Shown here: in pieces, positions 16,144-25,955 of the stretch
Layout: the number at the start of each line of letters is the position of its first letter
How positions within the stretch are numbered: position 1 is the first letter of the stretch
Source: Chitinophagaceae bacterium
GTDB taxonomy: Bacteria; Bacteroidota; Bacteroidia; Chitinophagales; Chitinophagaceae
Length of the DNA: 64,000 nt
Direction: 5' to 3'
Assembly: GCA_016719015.1 (NCBI GenBank)
Contig: JADKAZ010000015.1
Coordinates: 245,004-309,003, forward strand
Notes under the pieces: generated by a model
Told to the model about the DNA's origin: nothing
Database searches by the model: none
The model's input: the letters and a program-made list of their open reading frames with translations, nothing else
Program-made: the position numbers and the translations under genes

Positions 16144-17694
16144 ATGATGCCCAACCGCTCGACAGATATATTATTTCAATTGATAAAGTCGCTTGAAAAG
16201 GCTGAAAAACGCCATTTTAAGCTTTATATAAAACGCAGTTCTGGTAAAGAAGATCTGAAAATCGTCCGCCTTTTTGATGCTGTAGATAAGTTGAAGGAGT
16301 ATGATGAAAAGGTCTTGTTGAAAAAGCTTCCTGCTGTTACCAAGCCCCAATTAGCCAACCTGAAGACGCATCTGTATAAACAGATTTTAGCCAGTCTTCG
16401 TTTGTTGAAAAGTACTGATAGCCTCGACCTGCAACTGAATGAGCAGTTTGACTATGCTCATATTCTTTACAAAAAGGGATTATTCATTCAAAGTCTACGC
16501 ATTATTGAACGGGCAAAAGAAATTGCCAAATCAAATCAAAAATTTAATGTGCTGCCGCAATTTCTAGCCCTGGAAAAAAGAATCGAGAACCTGCACATTA
16601 CCCGCAGCATGCAGGACAGAGCGGAAGTACTTTCTGCTGAAGCTAACGAAGTAAGCCGTCAAATAGATACAGTAGCAAGGCTCTCCAACCTGGCGCTGAA
16701 AATGTATAGCTGGTTTGTACAGCATGGCCATGCAAGAAATTTAGAAGATGAAAAGGACATCAGACAATTCATGAAAGAAAGCCTGCCTGAAGATGTGTGG
16801 GAACAAACAGGGTTTTACCAACGACTTTATCTTTACCAGAGTTATACCTGGTATGCTTTTATCCGGCAGGATTTCTTACAGTACTACCGCTACACCAAAA
16901 AATGGGTTGACCTGTTCAGTGAACAGCCGCTGATGGTAAGAGTGGAAACAGGACACTATATCAAAGGGATACATAATTTATTGAATGCTCATTTTGATTT
17001 GCGCAATTACCGGGAGTTTGAAAAGACATTAAGGAAGTTTGAGAAAGTAGCGCAACTGGAAAGAGTGAAAGACCACGACAGTTTCCGGGTACTGGCATTT
17101 ATTTATATCAGCACTGCCCGTATCAACCAGCATTTCATGTTGGGTACTTTTAAGCAAGGCCTAACACTTATTCCAGGCATCGAAGAAAAATTAGAGAATT
17201 ATCACCTTTTCATAGACACTCACCGTGTACTGGTATTGAATTATAAATTTGCCATGCTTTATTTTGGCAGTGGTGATTACAATAAAAGTATTGATTACCT
17301 GCAGCAAATTATCAATGATAAAACCAACCTGAGGTACGACCTGCAATGCTATGCCCGGGTGCTGCACCTGATGGCACATTACGAACTGGGTAATGATATG
17401 CTGATGGAATCACTAAGCAAGTCTGTATATCGCTTTATGGCCAAAATGAAAAACCTGACCGTGGTGGAAGAAGCGATGTTTAAATTTCTCAGGCAAACGA
17501 TCCCATTATCACCACGGCAACTAAAACCGGAATTTGAAAAGCTGCTGCACACTATCAAGCATCTCGAAAAAAGCCGTTTCGAAACCCGTGCCTTTGCCTA
17601 CCTCGATGTCATTTCCTGGGTGGAAAGTAAAGTGTATGACAAGCCGATGAGTAAAATTATACATGAGAAGTATATGATGAGCAAGAGAAAGTAG
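16144..17694 (+). CDS. Alpha-helical repeat protein, unknown function
   Basis: 516 residues, no signal peptide, almost entirely helical. The N-terminus (STDILFQLIKSLEKAEKRHF) and the following Lys/Leu-rich segment are followed by helix-turn-helix units that look like degenerate TPR repeats (for example HILYKKGLFIQSLRIIERAK and GSGDYNKSIDYLQQIINDK). It resembles a conserved helical hypothetical protein seen in Chitinophagaceae. A second ATG follows immediately (16147). No enzymatic motif is visible; a scaffolding or protein-binding role is the most that can be inferred. Confidence 0.75.
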   Translation: MMPNRSTDILFQLIKSLEKAEKRHFKLYIKRSSGKEDLKIVRLFDAVDKLKEYDEKVLLKKLPAVTKPQLANLKTHLYKQILASLRLLKSTDSLDLQLNEQFDYAHILYKKGLFIQSLRIIERAKEIAKSNQKFNVLPQFLALEKRIENLHITRSMQDRAEVLSAEANEVSRQIDTVARLSNLALKMYSWFVQHGHARNLEDEKDIRQFMKESLPEDVWEQTGFYQRLYLYQSYTWYAFIRQDFLQYYRYTKKWVDLFSEQPLMVRVETGHYIKGIHNLLNAHFDLRNYREFEKTLRKFEKVAQLERVKDHDSFRVLAFIYISTARINQHFMLGTFKQGLTLIPGIEEKLENYHLFIDTHRVLVLNYKFAMLYFGSGDYNKSIDYLQQIINDKTNLRYDLQCYARVLHLMAHYELGNDMLMESLSKSVYRFMAKMKNLTVVEEAMFKFLRQTIPLSPRQLKPEFEKLLHTIKHLEKSRFETRAFAYLDVISWVESKVYDKPMSKIIHEKYMMSKRK

Positions 17695-17796
17695 TACAGC
17701 CAGAGCAAACTTTCAAAGAGTTGAAGTTTGATAACATAACATGCTTTAAGGTTCCATTACCGGAACGTTCTTATCATCTTTTTCTTAATTTTCAGG

Positions 17797-19839
17797 ATGA
17801 AAAAATTTTTGTTGTATTTACTGCTCGTCAATTTTACTGCCTCCGCTCAAATCTCTCCCTCCAACATTACTATTGCCCGTGACAGCTTCGGAATTCCACA
17901 TGTATTTGCAAAAACTGATCCTGAAGTTGCGTATGGTATTGCCTGGGCCCATGCCGAAGATGATTTTGAAACATTGCAACTGGTAGTACTTTCGGGTAAA
18001 GCAAAATTGGGAACAGGAATAGGGAAAAAGGGAGCCGAAGGTGATTATGTCATCAACTTGCTTCGTATCCGTAAGACGGTAGACGAACAATGGAATACGC
18101 TTAGCCCCGATTTCCTAGCCTTAATAAAAGGATATGTGGCAGGATTGAACGCCTATGCAAAAGCACATCCCTCAGCAATAAAATATAAGCAGGCATTTCC
18201 TTTTGATGAAAAGGAATACATGACAGCCGTTGTTTTTTCCATCGGTCTTTTTTGCGGGATCGACCAGGCACTGCCACAAATACTCGGTGGTAAAGTAGCA
18301 ACGATTCCCGGTTTCAACCCACAAGGCTCCAATGCTTTTGCCATGAATTCAGGAAAGACAACAACCGGCGAATCTTTTCTTGCTATCAATGCACACCAGC
18401 CGCAGGAAGGGCCGGTGGCTTTTTATGAAGCACATCTGCAAAGTGAACAGGGTTGGAATATGCTCGGCGGTTTATTTCCCGGAGGCTGTTTGATTTTTCA
18501 TGGCACGAATGAAAATTTAGGATGGGCACATACAGTTAATTACCAGGATAAGATAGATGTGTTTCAATTAGAAATGAATCCGGCTAATAAAAATCAATAC
18601 AAATTTGACGGGCAATGGATGAACCTCGAGCAGGATAAGGCAAAACTGAAAGTTAAAGGCATCCCCATCACCATTGGAAAGAAAATATATTGGAGTAAAT
18701 ACGGGGCAACATTAAAAACGGATAAAGGTGTGTTTGCGCTGCGGGTGCCCGCCACAATGGACATCAAAGCACTGGAAGAGTGGTACAGAATGAACAAGGC
18801 AAAGAACTTTACCGAATTTTATAAAGCGGTCAGCATCACAAGTCTTCCCATGTTCAACATCATGTATGCTGACAGGTACGATACAATATTTTATATCAGT
18901 AATGGAAAAATGCCAAGGCGTAATCCGGATACAAAGTATAACTGGAAAAGTACGGTACCCGGAAATACATCAGCAACCCTTTGGACGGAATTCAAACCAA
19001 TCAGCGAACTACCTCAGTATATAAACCCATCCTCCGGCTATTTATTTAATACCAACCATTCACCGTTTCTGGCGACTGATACACGGAATAATCTTGACAG
19101 GAAAAAATTTGACATCACAGATGGTTATGAAACCTATCACAATAATCGCAGCCAGCGGGTAACAGAATTAATTAATAGCAATAAAGTTGATTACACTACA
19201 TTCAAAAAAATAAAATTTGATCTGCAGTTACCCAACGAATTAAAATATACTTACGGTATTGATAGTATGCTGAACTTATCTGTCAATGACTATCCGGTAT
19301 TAAAAGATGTTATAACAAATTTTCAAGGCTGGGACAGAAAAGCTATTACAACCAGTAAGGGAGCTGCTATATTTTTATTGGTTTATGATTATGTGGCCAA
19401 AAAATTAGGTGGAACTCCTGCCCGCCAACTGACTAAATCAGAATCTGTGGAAACCTATCAGTATGTGTATGATTATATGATGCAGCATTTTGGAAAAACA
19501 GACCTCGTTCTTGGAGACATACAAAAATTAGTGAGAGGTGACGATGTCCGCCCGGCCTGGGGCCTGCCCGATGTGCTGGCGGCTACATACACAGCACCCT
19601 ATAAAGACGGCATGAGAAAAGTTAATTCCGGTGATGCCTATATCTGTTTTGTCCGTTACCCGAAAGATGGCAGTCTGCCTATCATTGAATCCGTCAATAC
19701 TTTTGGGGCTTCCATGCACCCGGATTCTCCGCATTACAAAGACCAGATGACGATGTTTCAGAACCAGCAGACCAAACCTATGACGCTGGATAAACAGCAA
19801 GTGCTGAAAAATGCGAAATCAGTTTATCATCCCCAATAA
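17797..19839 (+). CDS. Penicillin-acylase-family N-terminal-nucleophile hydrolase
   Basis: 680 residues beginning with a signal peptide (MKKFLLYLLLVNFTASAQ), so periplasmic or secreted. The alpha-subunit-like part has VARDSFGIPHVFA-type sequence (about 26-38) and YGIAWAHAEDDF. The autoprocessing site and nucleophile are in GSNAFA (177-182) with Ser178 as catalytic N-terminal residue after cleavage. NAHQPQEGP and later HTVNYQDKIDVF fit the beta subunit. Members cleave amides such as penicillins, acyl-homoserine lactones or other N-acyl compounds; the substrate here is not predictable. It is convergent with, and 4 bp from, the next gene's end. Confidence 0.9.
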   Translation: MKKFLLYLLLVNFTASAQISPSNITIARDSFGIPHVFAKTDPEVAYGIAWAHAEDDFETLQLVVLSGKAKLGTGIGKKGAEGDYVINLLRIRKTVDEQWNTLSPDFLALIKGYVAGLNAYAKAHPSAIKYKQAFPFDEKEYMTAVVFSIGLFCGIDQALPQILGGKVATIPGFNPQGSNAFAMNSGKTTTGESFLAINAHQPQEGPVAFYEAHLQSEQGWNMLGGLFPGGCLIFHGTNENLGWAHTVNYQDKIDVFQLEMNPANKNQYKFDGQWMNLEQDKAKLKVKGIPITIGKKIYWSKYGATLKTDKGVFALRVPATMDIKALEEWYRMNKAKNFTEFYKAVSITSLPMFNIMYADRYDTIFYISNGKMPRRNPDTKYNWKSTVPGNTSATLWTEFKPISELPQYINPSSGYLFNTNHSPFLATDTRNNLDRKKFDITDGYETYHNNRSQRVTELINSNKVDYTTFKKIKFDLQLPNELKYTYGIDSMLNLSVNDYPVLKDVITNFQGWDRKAITTSKGAAIFLLVYDYVAKKLGGTPARQLTKSESVETYQYVYDYMMQHFGKTDLVLGDIQKLVRGDDVRPAWGLPDVLAATYTAPYKDGMRKVNSGDAYICFVRYPKDGSLPIIESVNTFGASMHPDSPHYKDQMTMFQNQQTKPMTLDKQQVLKNAKSVYHPQ

Positions 19840-19843
19840 TGTT

Positions 19844-20203
19844 TTAAGGGATATTTGCCAGGTTGGGGTTGGCGATGAATTTGTTTTTTATATTGTATAG
19901 TTTATTAGGGTCAATACCAAGCTCCTTCATCGTATAAGTAAAATGTGCTGCCTGCGGTACAGCTTTGCATACATCCCTTTTTTTCCGGGATACAAGTATG
20001 GAATTGCTGTTTACTTTAAAAGCAAAATCTGTTTTGACTGTACAGCCGGTTGTTACCACATGAATGGTTATTTCACTTTTTTCGTAATTGAAAGAAAATC
20101 CCAATAATTTTTCTGAAGTAAGTTGATTTTCTTTCCCGGTAAATGAAAGCAACAGAAAGGATCCCGTTATTAGCGTTATAAGTATTCTATGCAGTTGTTT
20201 CAT
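19844..20203 (-). CDS. Small secreted protein, unknown function
   Basis: 119 residues with an N-terminal signal (about 7-23). The mature part has two cysteines (TTGCTVKTDF and KRDVCKAVP) that could form a disulfide, between beta-like segments, then a conserved-looking ELGIDPNKLYNIKNKF. I do not recognise a family. It is followed upstream by a small membrane protein on the same strand (34 bp gap). Confidence 0.6.
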   Translation of the reverse strand: MKQLHRILITLITGSFLLLSFTGKENQLTSEKLLGFSFNYEKSEITIHVVTTGCTVKTDFAFKVNSNSILVSRKKRDVCKAVPQAAHFTYTMKELGIDPNKLYNIKNKFIANPNLANIP

Positions 20204-20237
20204 ATAAACTGTTTTTTATAATGGATATAAGCAACTT

Positions 20238-20477
20238 CTAAGAAGGGCTTTGGCTTTTCTTGCTCCCCACTTCTTTTTTGCCCCAAAAAAGAAACAGCAA
20301 TACCCCAATAACATTCAGAAAAAGGACAATCAGGAACCAGCATAACTTGGTGGTATTATCATGAAAAATCCCGTTTGCAATTGCCACGAGGTAAATGACC
20401 CAGACAAGGAAAGCAAAGATGAGTAAGACCAATGTAAGTCCTTCTACTGAGCTGGAGAACAATTGTAAAATATACAT
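20238..20477 (-). CDS. PLDc_N-domain small membrane protein
   Basis: 79 residues from the ATG at 20477. A longer start at 20507 would overlap a perfect hairpin and is less likely. Two membrane segments flank a short loop: LVLLIFAFLVWVIYLVAIAN, then KLCWFLIVLFLNVIGVLLFLFWGKK. The second segment with its trailing Trp-Gly-Lys is the hallmark of the phospholipase D N-terminal (PLDc_N) domain, common in short Bacteroidota membrane proteins without a catalytic part. Its function alone is unknown. Confidence 0.75.
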   Translation of the reverse strand: MYILQLFSSSVEGLTLVLLIFAFLVWVIYLVAIANGIFHDNTTKLCWFLIVLFLNVIGVLLFLFWGKKEVGSKKSQSPS

Positions 20478-20499
20478 ACTACTCAGTTTTCTATTGCCA

Positions 20500-20526
20500 A
20501 AATACACCCGTATTCAGGGTGTATTT
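20500..20526. promoter_or_regulatory. Perfect inverted repeat upstream of the PLDc_N gene
   Basis: AAATACACCC (20500-20509) and GGGTGTATTT (20517-20526) pair perfectly around 7 bases. It lies 23 bp before the likely start at 20477 and may be an operator or leader hairpin. Confidence 0.45.
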
Positions 20527-20551
20527 CATGAGTAAAATCAAAGTAATGCTG

Positions 20552-20574
20552 ATATAAATCAGCCTGATTTATAT
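20552..20574. promoter_or_regulatory. Perfect 11-bp-arm palindrome upstream of the gene at 20612
   Basis: ATATAAATCAG (20552-20562) and CTGATTTATAT (20564-20574) are exact inverted repeats around a single C, ending 37 bp before the ATG at 20612. The short spacer and AT-rich symmetry suit a dimeric repressor or activator rather than a terminator. Confidence 0.5.
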
Positions 20575-20611
20575 TGCTGAAATCTAACTTAACAACTATA
20601 AAAATTGCTTT

Positions 20612-22072
20612 ATGAAACAAATATTTCTAGTGCCCCTGCTACTGGCAGCAGGGCTGTCTGTACAGGCACAGCAATATTTTATCCGGTATGATATAGCCGG
20701 GGAAGACATTAAATATTATGAAATAAAAAAGAGTGGTGATACCGTTAATATTCCTGTTATCAATCTTTCAAGATCTAATAAAGTAAATTTAAAACTTTAC
20801 AACTTACCCGGAAGTTTCAGAGATACCATTGAATATAAGATCAAAACCGAAAGCAATGAAACCATTGTTAATCCTTTTTGGGGTGGCGATTTAAGCGGCA
20901 CCAGCGGATTGTCTTTCTTAAAAAAGTATACTGATAAATTATATCAAAGCACCGGCGAGATTCAAAAAAGCGAAACCAATATTGACAAAGCAGCCGGGGA
21001 AAAATTTGTCAGTGACTATAACATGTTTATAGATGCCTATAACAGCTGGACCAAAGCCGCACTGTTTGAAGAGGACTGTAAGTCGTTATGGAAGGAACTG
21101 GCCGGATTACGGTACAGCGTTCAGCATACTGCAACAGAAGTAAAGCAAACTGCACAAACAAGAGCAACTCATTTGTTCCCTGACATTAATGAAAACAGCA
21201 CTTCTTTACAGATTGCCGAATGGGTGGCTAACCAGGAACCAGGTAAATTAAAAGACCTGTTGAAAAAAGCTTACGATAAAATTTCTAACTCGCAACAGGA
21301 ATTGACCTTTCCTAATAGAGCCGTGGATTCACTGATGACAGCTTCTCAGAAATTGATGACAACAGCCAATACTTATTCTTATACCGCCGATAAAAACAAC
21401 CTATCAGAAACAGTAAGCAGGATAACTGTCTTATACCGGATGATAATGAAAGATAGTTATGTCCGCACTATACCTCTCGCCATTGAAAAAAATACTACTG
21501 CAGCCATAATAAAACTTACACCGGTCATTGATACGGAAACCTTGAAATTACTAAACATTGAAAAAAGCGACACTATCCAAAGGGTCGTTACTATCTATAA
21601 GAAAGCTCCTATTCGTTTCCGCAATACTTATGGCGTAAGCTTTGTTTCCTATTCTGAAAACAGGTGGCATTATTTTGTGAAAACCACTAATGGTGTAAAT
21701 ACCATTGAACGGGAATCTGCCGATATTTTTCTACCGGTTGTTACCGCCTATCTCCATTTTTATTCACCAAGAGATAAAGGATTTCGATGGGGAGGAAGCT
21801 TTGGTGCCGGCATTACATTAGGTGGAGGAGAAAATGATAATAGCAATCAATTAAACATCCTGCTTGGTATCAGTACATTTCTGGGAAGGAACGATCCGGT
21901 TTGTATTACGGCGGGTATTAGCGGAGCCAGGGTTAAAAAAATATCTGGCCTTAAGGTGGGTGATATCGTTTCTTTCCAGGACCTGGAGGCAAAGCACTAT
22001 AATACCGTGTACAGAAACGGTTATTTTATCGCTATTACATTCAATCCGGGCGGCCTCAACCCAAAAGATTAA
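20612..22072 (+). CDS. Secreted protein of unknown function with helical centre and beta C-terminus
   Basis: 486 residues with a signal peptide ending SVQAQ (about residue 20). The N-terminal 90 residues are beta-like, residues about 100-290 are helical and charged (possible coiled coil), and the last 130 residues have beta-barrel-like strands with glycine turns (GFRWGGSFGAGITLGGGEND, LLGISTFLGRND). The end resembles outer-membrane-protein strands, so the protein may sit in or on the outer membrane. No family is recognised. It is 10 bp ahead of the following lipoprotein gene, so the two are co-transcribed. Confidence 0.65.
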   Translation: MKQIFLVPLLLAAGLSVQAQQYFIRYDIAGEDIKYYEIKKSGDTVNIPVINLSRSNKVNLKLYNLPGSFRDTIEYKIKTESNETIVNPFWGGDLSGTSGLSFLKKYTDKLYQSTGEIQKSETNIDKAAGEKFVSDYNMFIDAYNSWTKAALFEEDCKSLWKELAGLRYSVQHTATEVKQTAQTRATHLFPDINENSTSLQIAEWVANQEPGKLKDLLKKAYDKISNSQQELTFPNRAVDSLMTASQKLMTTANTYSYTADKNNLSETVSRITVLYRMIMKDSYVRTIPLAIEKNTTAAIIKLTPVIDTETLKLLNIEKSDTIQRVVTIYKKAPIRFRNTYGVSFVSYSENRWHYFVKTTNGVNTIERESADIFLPVVTAYLHFYSPRDKGFRWGGSFGAGITLGGGENDNSNQLNILLGISTFLGRNDPVCITAGISGARVKKISGLKVGDIVSFQDLEAKHYNTVYRNGYFIAITFNPGGLNPKD

Positions 22073-22082
22073 TTATTATTTT

Positions 22083-22613
22083 ATGAAACGAATAATTTAC
22101 GTCATGGTTTTGCTTGTTGCTTTGGTAATCATAGCATGCAACAACAAACAACCACCACAAAACACTACTGGAAGTACTCAATCAATTATTTCTGCTGATA
22201 CGTTGCCGCATTCAGCATGGAGTGTAAACGGCTGTGCAGAAAAAGCAACCAGGAAGGATACGAAATTTCCAGCTTCAGGTGAGTATACCGATTATCCCGG
22301 CTTACCATCAGGCGATGCGTTGGGAATAAAATCAAACGGTGATTCAATTGTTTATAACCGGTTTGAAGAACATCTATGTTGCAGACAGGTGAAAGTGGCC
22401 ATTGCAAAAAAAGATAATATTATTACTATTACCGAGTATTGGTTCGGAAAAGGGTGTAAATGCAAATGCAGTTCAACTGTAAATGCAGTAATTCGTCAAC
22501 TCCCTAAAGGTGAATACCAGGTATATGCTGTTGCAACAGGTACAAATCCGGTAGATGATAAACCTACGGAGGGGAGAGATACGGTGATGAGCCAGAAAGT
22601 TACGATCCGGTAA
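22083..22613 (+). CDS. Small lipoprotein, unknown function
   Basis: 176 residues from the ATG at 22083, chosen because it opens a lipoprotein signal (MKRIIYVMVLLVALVIIAC) with a lipobox cysteine at residue 19. The mature protein has a Cys-rich centre (EEHLCCRQVKVAI and GKGCKCKCSSTV) that could bind metal or form disulfides, and a C-terminal beta segment. It follows the secreted protein at 20612 by 10 bp. No family recognised. Confidence 0.65.
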   Translation: MKRIIYVMVLLVALVIIACNNKQPPQNTTGSTQSIISADTLPHSAWSVNGCAEKATRKDTKFPASGEYTDYPGLPSGDALGIKSNGDSIVYNRFEEHLCCRQVKVAIAKKDNIITITEYWFGKGCKCKCSSTVNAVIRQLPKGEYQVYAVATGTNPVDDKPTEGRDTVMSQKVTIR

Positions 22614-22676
22614 AATTCTTATTAAACAAACGAATCCTTCTATCAGCCTCTCGGTCATTCAACGTAATTTGCACCC

Positions 22677-25046
22677 ATGATTGATTATTTGCAGGGGTTA
22701 AATGACCGTCAGAAGGAAGCCGTGTTACATATGGACGGTCCGATAATGATAGTGGCCGGGGCGGGCAGCGGAAAAACAAAAGTACTAACTACAAGAGTTG
22801 TTCACCTGATGGCTAATGGGGTGGATGCTTTTAATATTCTTGCCCTGACCTTTACCAATAAGGCCGCTAAAGAGATGAAGGAAAGGGTAGAGAAAGTGCT
22901 GGGCAATGGCGAAGCAAGAAATTTATATATCGGTACTTTTCACTCAGTATTTGCAAGGATACTCCGCTTTGAAGCAGAAAAAATTGGCTACCCCCGCAAC
23001 TTTACTATTTATGATACGGATGATGCAAAAAGTGTAGTGAAAACAGTTATCAATGAATTAGACCTTGACGATAAGCACTACAAACCCAATATTGTTTACA
23101 ACCGGATCTCATCTGCTAAAAATGCATTGGTAGGTCCGGCTGAATACAGGAATGATTATGGTCTCCAGCAGGAAGACATGCGGGCCAACCGTCCGGCCAT
23201 CGGGCAGATATATGATGCCTATGTAAAGCGTTGCTTTAAGAATGGTGCAATGGATTTTGATGATCTGTTGCTGAAATTCTATGAGTTGCTGAAAAATGTC
23301 CCGGAAAGTTTGGCTAAATACCAGCACAAGTTCAAATACATTTTGATTGATGAGTACCAGGATACTAATCCTGCGCAGTATGAGATCATCAAGCTGCTTG
23401 GGGCTATGCATGAAAATGTATGTGTGGTAGGTGATGATGCTCAAAGCATCTATAGTTTCCGTGGTGCAACGATTCAGAATATTTTACAATTCCAGCGGGA
23501 TTATGATGATGTGAAGCTGGTGAAACTGGAACAAAATTATCGCAGTACGAAAAGCATTCTTCATGTAGCCAATGAAGTGATTAAAAATAATAAAGGCCAG
23601 ATAGAAAAAGTTCTCTTTACTGAAAACGGCGAAGGAGAAAAGATAAAGCTGGTGCGGACAATGACCGATAATGATGAAGGGAAATTTGTTGCCGACAGCA
23701 TACAGGAGCAAAAGCTTCGCAATCATTACAGCAATAAAGATTTTGCGATTCTGTATCGCACCAATGCGCAAAGCCGTGCCTTTGAAGAAGCACTGCGCAG
23801 AATGGGTATTGCGTATACAATTTATGGAGGCATCAGTTTTTACCAGCGTAAGGAGATCAAAGATCTTGTTGCCTATTTACGCATTATTGTAAACCCGAGA
23901 GATGAAGAAGCTTTAAAACGTATTATCAATTATCCCGCAAGGGGTGTTGGTAAAACAACGATTGACAAACTGGTATTGTCGGCCAATACAAATAATATCA
24001 GCATGTGGGAAGTGCTGGAAAAAGCTAATGAGTTTGGTTTCAGGGCCGGCACTTTTACTGCATTGGAAGAATTTGTAACGATGATAAAAAGTTTTGCCAG
24101 TATGCTGACCAAACAGAATGCTTATGAAGTAGCATTTCATGTGGGAAAGCAAACCAACCTGGTTAAAGAACTTTTTAACGACAGAAGTACGGAAGGAGTG
24201 CAGCGGTATGAAAATATCCAGGAATTGCTCAACTCTATTAAAGAATGGACAGAAAGTCCCGACAACGAAGATGGAGAGCTGGTAGATAAAAGCCTTGCCT
24301 CTTACCTGCAACAGATTACACTGCTCACAGATGCAGATGAAAAAGATCCCGATGCAGATACTGTAAAACTGATGACCATACATGCCGCAAAGGGATTGGA
24401 ATTTAGTTGCGTATTTGCTGCCGGGTTAGAGGAAATGCTTTTTCCCAATGCTATGGCTATTAATACACGAGAAGAACTGGAGGAAGAACGGAGATTATTT
24501 TATGTGGTGGTAACGAGAGCCAAGCAACGACTTTGGATCACTTATGCCAATACCCGCTACCGCTTTGGCCAATTGGTACAAAATGAACCCAGCCGTTTTA
24601 TTGAAGAAATACCGGAGCAGTCGATGGACAGAAGTTTTGCCGGAGGGGGATCAAAAAATCAATTGGGCGGAAGCAAATGGGGCAAGAGCTCTGCCTTTGA
24701 CCGTATGCGGGGAAAGAATACAGATGATGGTGAATCGGGTAAAGTGAGCCAGCAATCAGGAACCTATTATAATTCAGGAGCTGATGTTGCTAAATCTGCA
24801 CCTTCCTATTTGCCACCGAAAGGCATACCGCCAAAAGTAAAAGAACATGTGCCGTCTGCTGATTTTACAGCGAGTGATACATCTGATTTAAAAGAAGGGC
24901 AAAAAGTAGAGCATCAAAAATTCGGTTTTGGTGAAGTGATGAAAATGGAAGGGGCGGCGCACAATCCTATTGCCACCGTTAAGTTCGAACACAACGGTGA
25001 GAAGAAGATCATGCTGAATTATGCGAAGTTGAGGATACTGGAATAA
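22677..25046 (+). CDS. pcrA: UvrD/PcrA-type ATP-dependent DNA helicase
   Basis: A 789-residue superfamily 1A helicase that moves 3'-to-5' on DNA in nucleotide-excision repair and in clearing replication blocks. Motifs in order: Walker A AGAGSGKTKV (27-36), Walker B DEYQDTN (225-231), GDDAQSIYSFRG (252-263), LEQNYRST (about 285), TIHAAKGLEF (about 568), and VTRAKQRLW (about 610). The C-terminus (KEGQKVEHQKFGFGEV through NYAKLRIL) is the Tudor-like RNA polymerase-binding region found in PcrA/UvrD. A Gly/Ser-rich linker precedes it. The symbol uvrD would be equally defensible. Confidence 0.95.
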   Translation: MIDYLQGLNDRQKEAVLHMDGPIMIVAGAGSGKTKVLTTRVVHLMANGVDAFNILALTFTNKAAKEMKERVEKVLGNGEARNLYIGTFHSVFARILRFEAEKIGYPRNFTIYDTDDAKSVVKTVINELDLDDKHYKPNIVYNRISSAKNALVGPAEYRNDYGLQQEDMRANRPAIGQIYDAYVKRCFKNGAMDFDDLLLKFYELLKNVPESLAKYQHKFKYILIDEYQDTNPAQYEIIKLLGAMHENVCVVGDDAQSIYSFRGATIQNILQFQRDYDDVKLVKLEQNYRSTKSILHVANEVIKNNKGQIEKVLFTENGEGEKIKLVRTMTDNDEGKFVADSIQEQKLRNHYSNKDFAILYRTNAQSRAFEEALRRMGIAYTIYGGISFYQRKEIKDLVAYLRIIVNPRDEEALKRIINYPARGVGKTTIDKLVLSANTNNISMWEVLEKANEFGFRAGTFTALEEFVTMIKSFASMLTKQNAYEVAFHVGKQTNLVKELFNDRSTEGVQRYENIQELLNSIKEWTESPDNEDGELVDKSLASYLQQITLLTDADEKDPDADTVKLMTIHAAKGLEFSCVFAAGLEEMLFPNAMAINTREELEEERRLFYVVVTRAKQRLWITYANTRYRFGQLVQNEPSRFIEEIPEQSMDRSFAGGGSKNQLGGSKWGKSSAFDRMRGKNTDDGESGKVSQQSGTYYNSGADVAKSAPSYLPPKGIPPKVKEHVPSADFTASDTSDLKEGQKVEHQKFGFGEVMKMEGAAHNPIATVKFEHNGEKKIMLNYAKLRILE

Positions 25047-25088
25047 ATTTATTTTTGATCAACATAATGCCAGACCAGCTAGCATACA

Positions 25089-25751
25089 TTACAGCTTTAC
25101 TGCCAGTTTATTTAATGGTATGATATAATTAGATGTATTATTTCCTGATCCATTTCTTGATGGGTATTTTCTCTTACAATCTAAGTAACATTCTCTATAA
25201 GCACTTTTGCAGGAAGCTGAATTGCCACAGGAAATATATATCCCAAGGCAGTCCACACCACAATCCAGAAATGGGTCACCGGTAGAACCTCCCGGATCAT
25301 TATCGTCATAGGCTTGCGCAAAACTATTTCTTGCAGACAAGACTGTTTTTTCATCTTGTATATCGATAAAACCAATGGCTTCTTTGCTATAACTAACTAT
25401 CACAATTGATGAACCTTTATCAATATATATAATTGACTTCCCGGCAATTTTTGATTTTTTTACGGTTCCGAGGGATGCAAGTTTACCGGTAGTGAAAAAA
25501 TTCTTTAACGCTGCTGCAGTAAAACTAGTTTTAGTGTACTCGTTGTTTACTTTAATAAATGACTCCTCGTTTGTTGTACCAGTGCTTTTTTGTTTCAATA
25601 TTACGAAGTCGGCATCTGCATTTAGATTTACTTTCCTGATTGTCTCATAGGATTTTCCATCAATTTGTGTTTCTTGTGCGGAAACAGGGTTGTTTAAAGT
25701 AGTAAAGAATAGAAACACTGTTGATAGTGTAAACAAACATTTATTTTTCAT
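25089..25751 (-). CDS. Secreted Cys-rich protein, paralogue of the next gene
   Basis: 220 residues with a signal peptide ending VSAQ (residue about 25). The middle (QIDGKSYETIRKVNLNADAD, then LKNFFTTGKLASLGTVKKSK and IIYIDKGSSIVIV) aligns with the neighbouring protein at 25956. The C-terminal part is a six-to-eight-cysteine module (DCGVDCLGIYISC, SASCKSAYRECYLDCKRKYP) followed by a short tail. Two tandem paralogues with the same layout suggest duplication. Function unknown; extracellular or periplasmic. It lies 204 bp downstream of the paralogue, so it probably has its own promoter. Confidence 0.65.
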   Translation of the reverse strand: MKNKCLFTLSTVFLFFTTLNNPVSAQETQIDGKSYETIRKVNLNADADFVILKQKSTGTTNEESFIKVNNEYTKTSFTAAALKNFFTTGKLASLGTVKKSKIAGKSIIYIDKGSSIVIVSYSKEAIGFIDIQDEKTVLSARNSFAQAYDDNDPGGSTGDPFLDCGVDCLGIYISCGNSASCKSAYRECYLDCKRKYPSRNGSGNNTSNYIIPLNKLAVKL

Positions 25752-25955
25752 ATATAAGGTTTAAATGATTCTTTAATTATAGTTTATGATTGGAATTATT
25801 CTACAACGATAACTGTTACTACCTCATAGTCAGGCCCTTTATTTCTGAAGAATAGCTATATTGCCAGGACAAATTTTAATAGTTTTAATATTTGAGGTTA
25901 AAATTGGAAACGGCTATACCGTCTGTTAACTTTTTGTACAGAGTATGCAGAGGGT

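Noticed and set aside
17706..17730. Terminator after the helical-repeat gene
   Set aside because: The inverted repeat CAAACTT/AAGTTTG is real but lacks a T-tract.
20500..20526. Member of the 19-bp-box family because it contains ACCC and GGGT
   Set aside because: The spacing between the halves is 7 bases rather than 3-4 and the flanks differ; treated as a separate element.
25811..25835. Fifth 19-bp box upstream of the gene at 25751
   Set aside because: ACTACCTCATAGTCAGG matches only about 10 of 17 positions and lacks the GGGTGA half.
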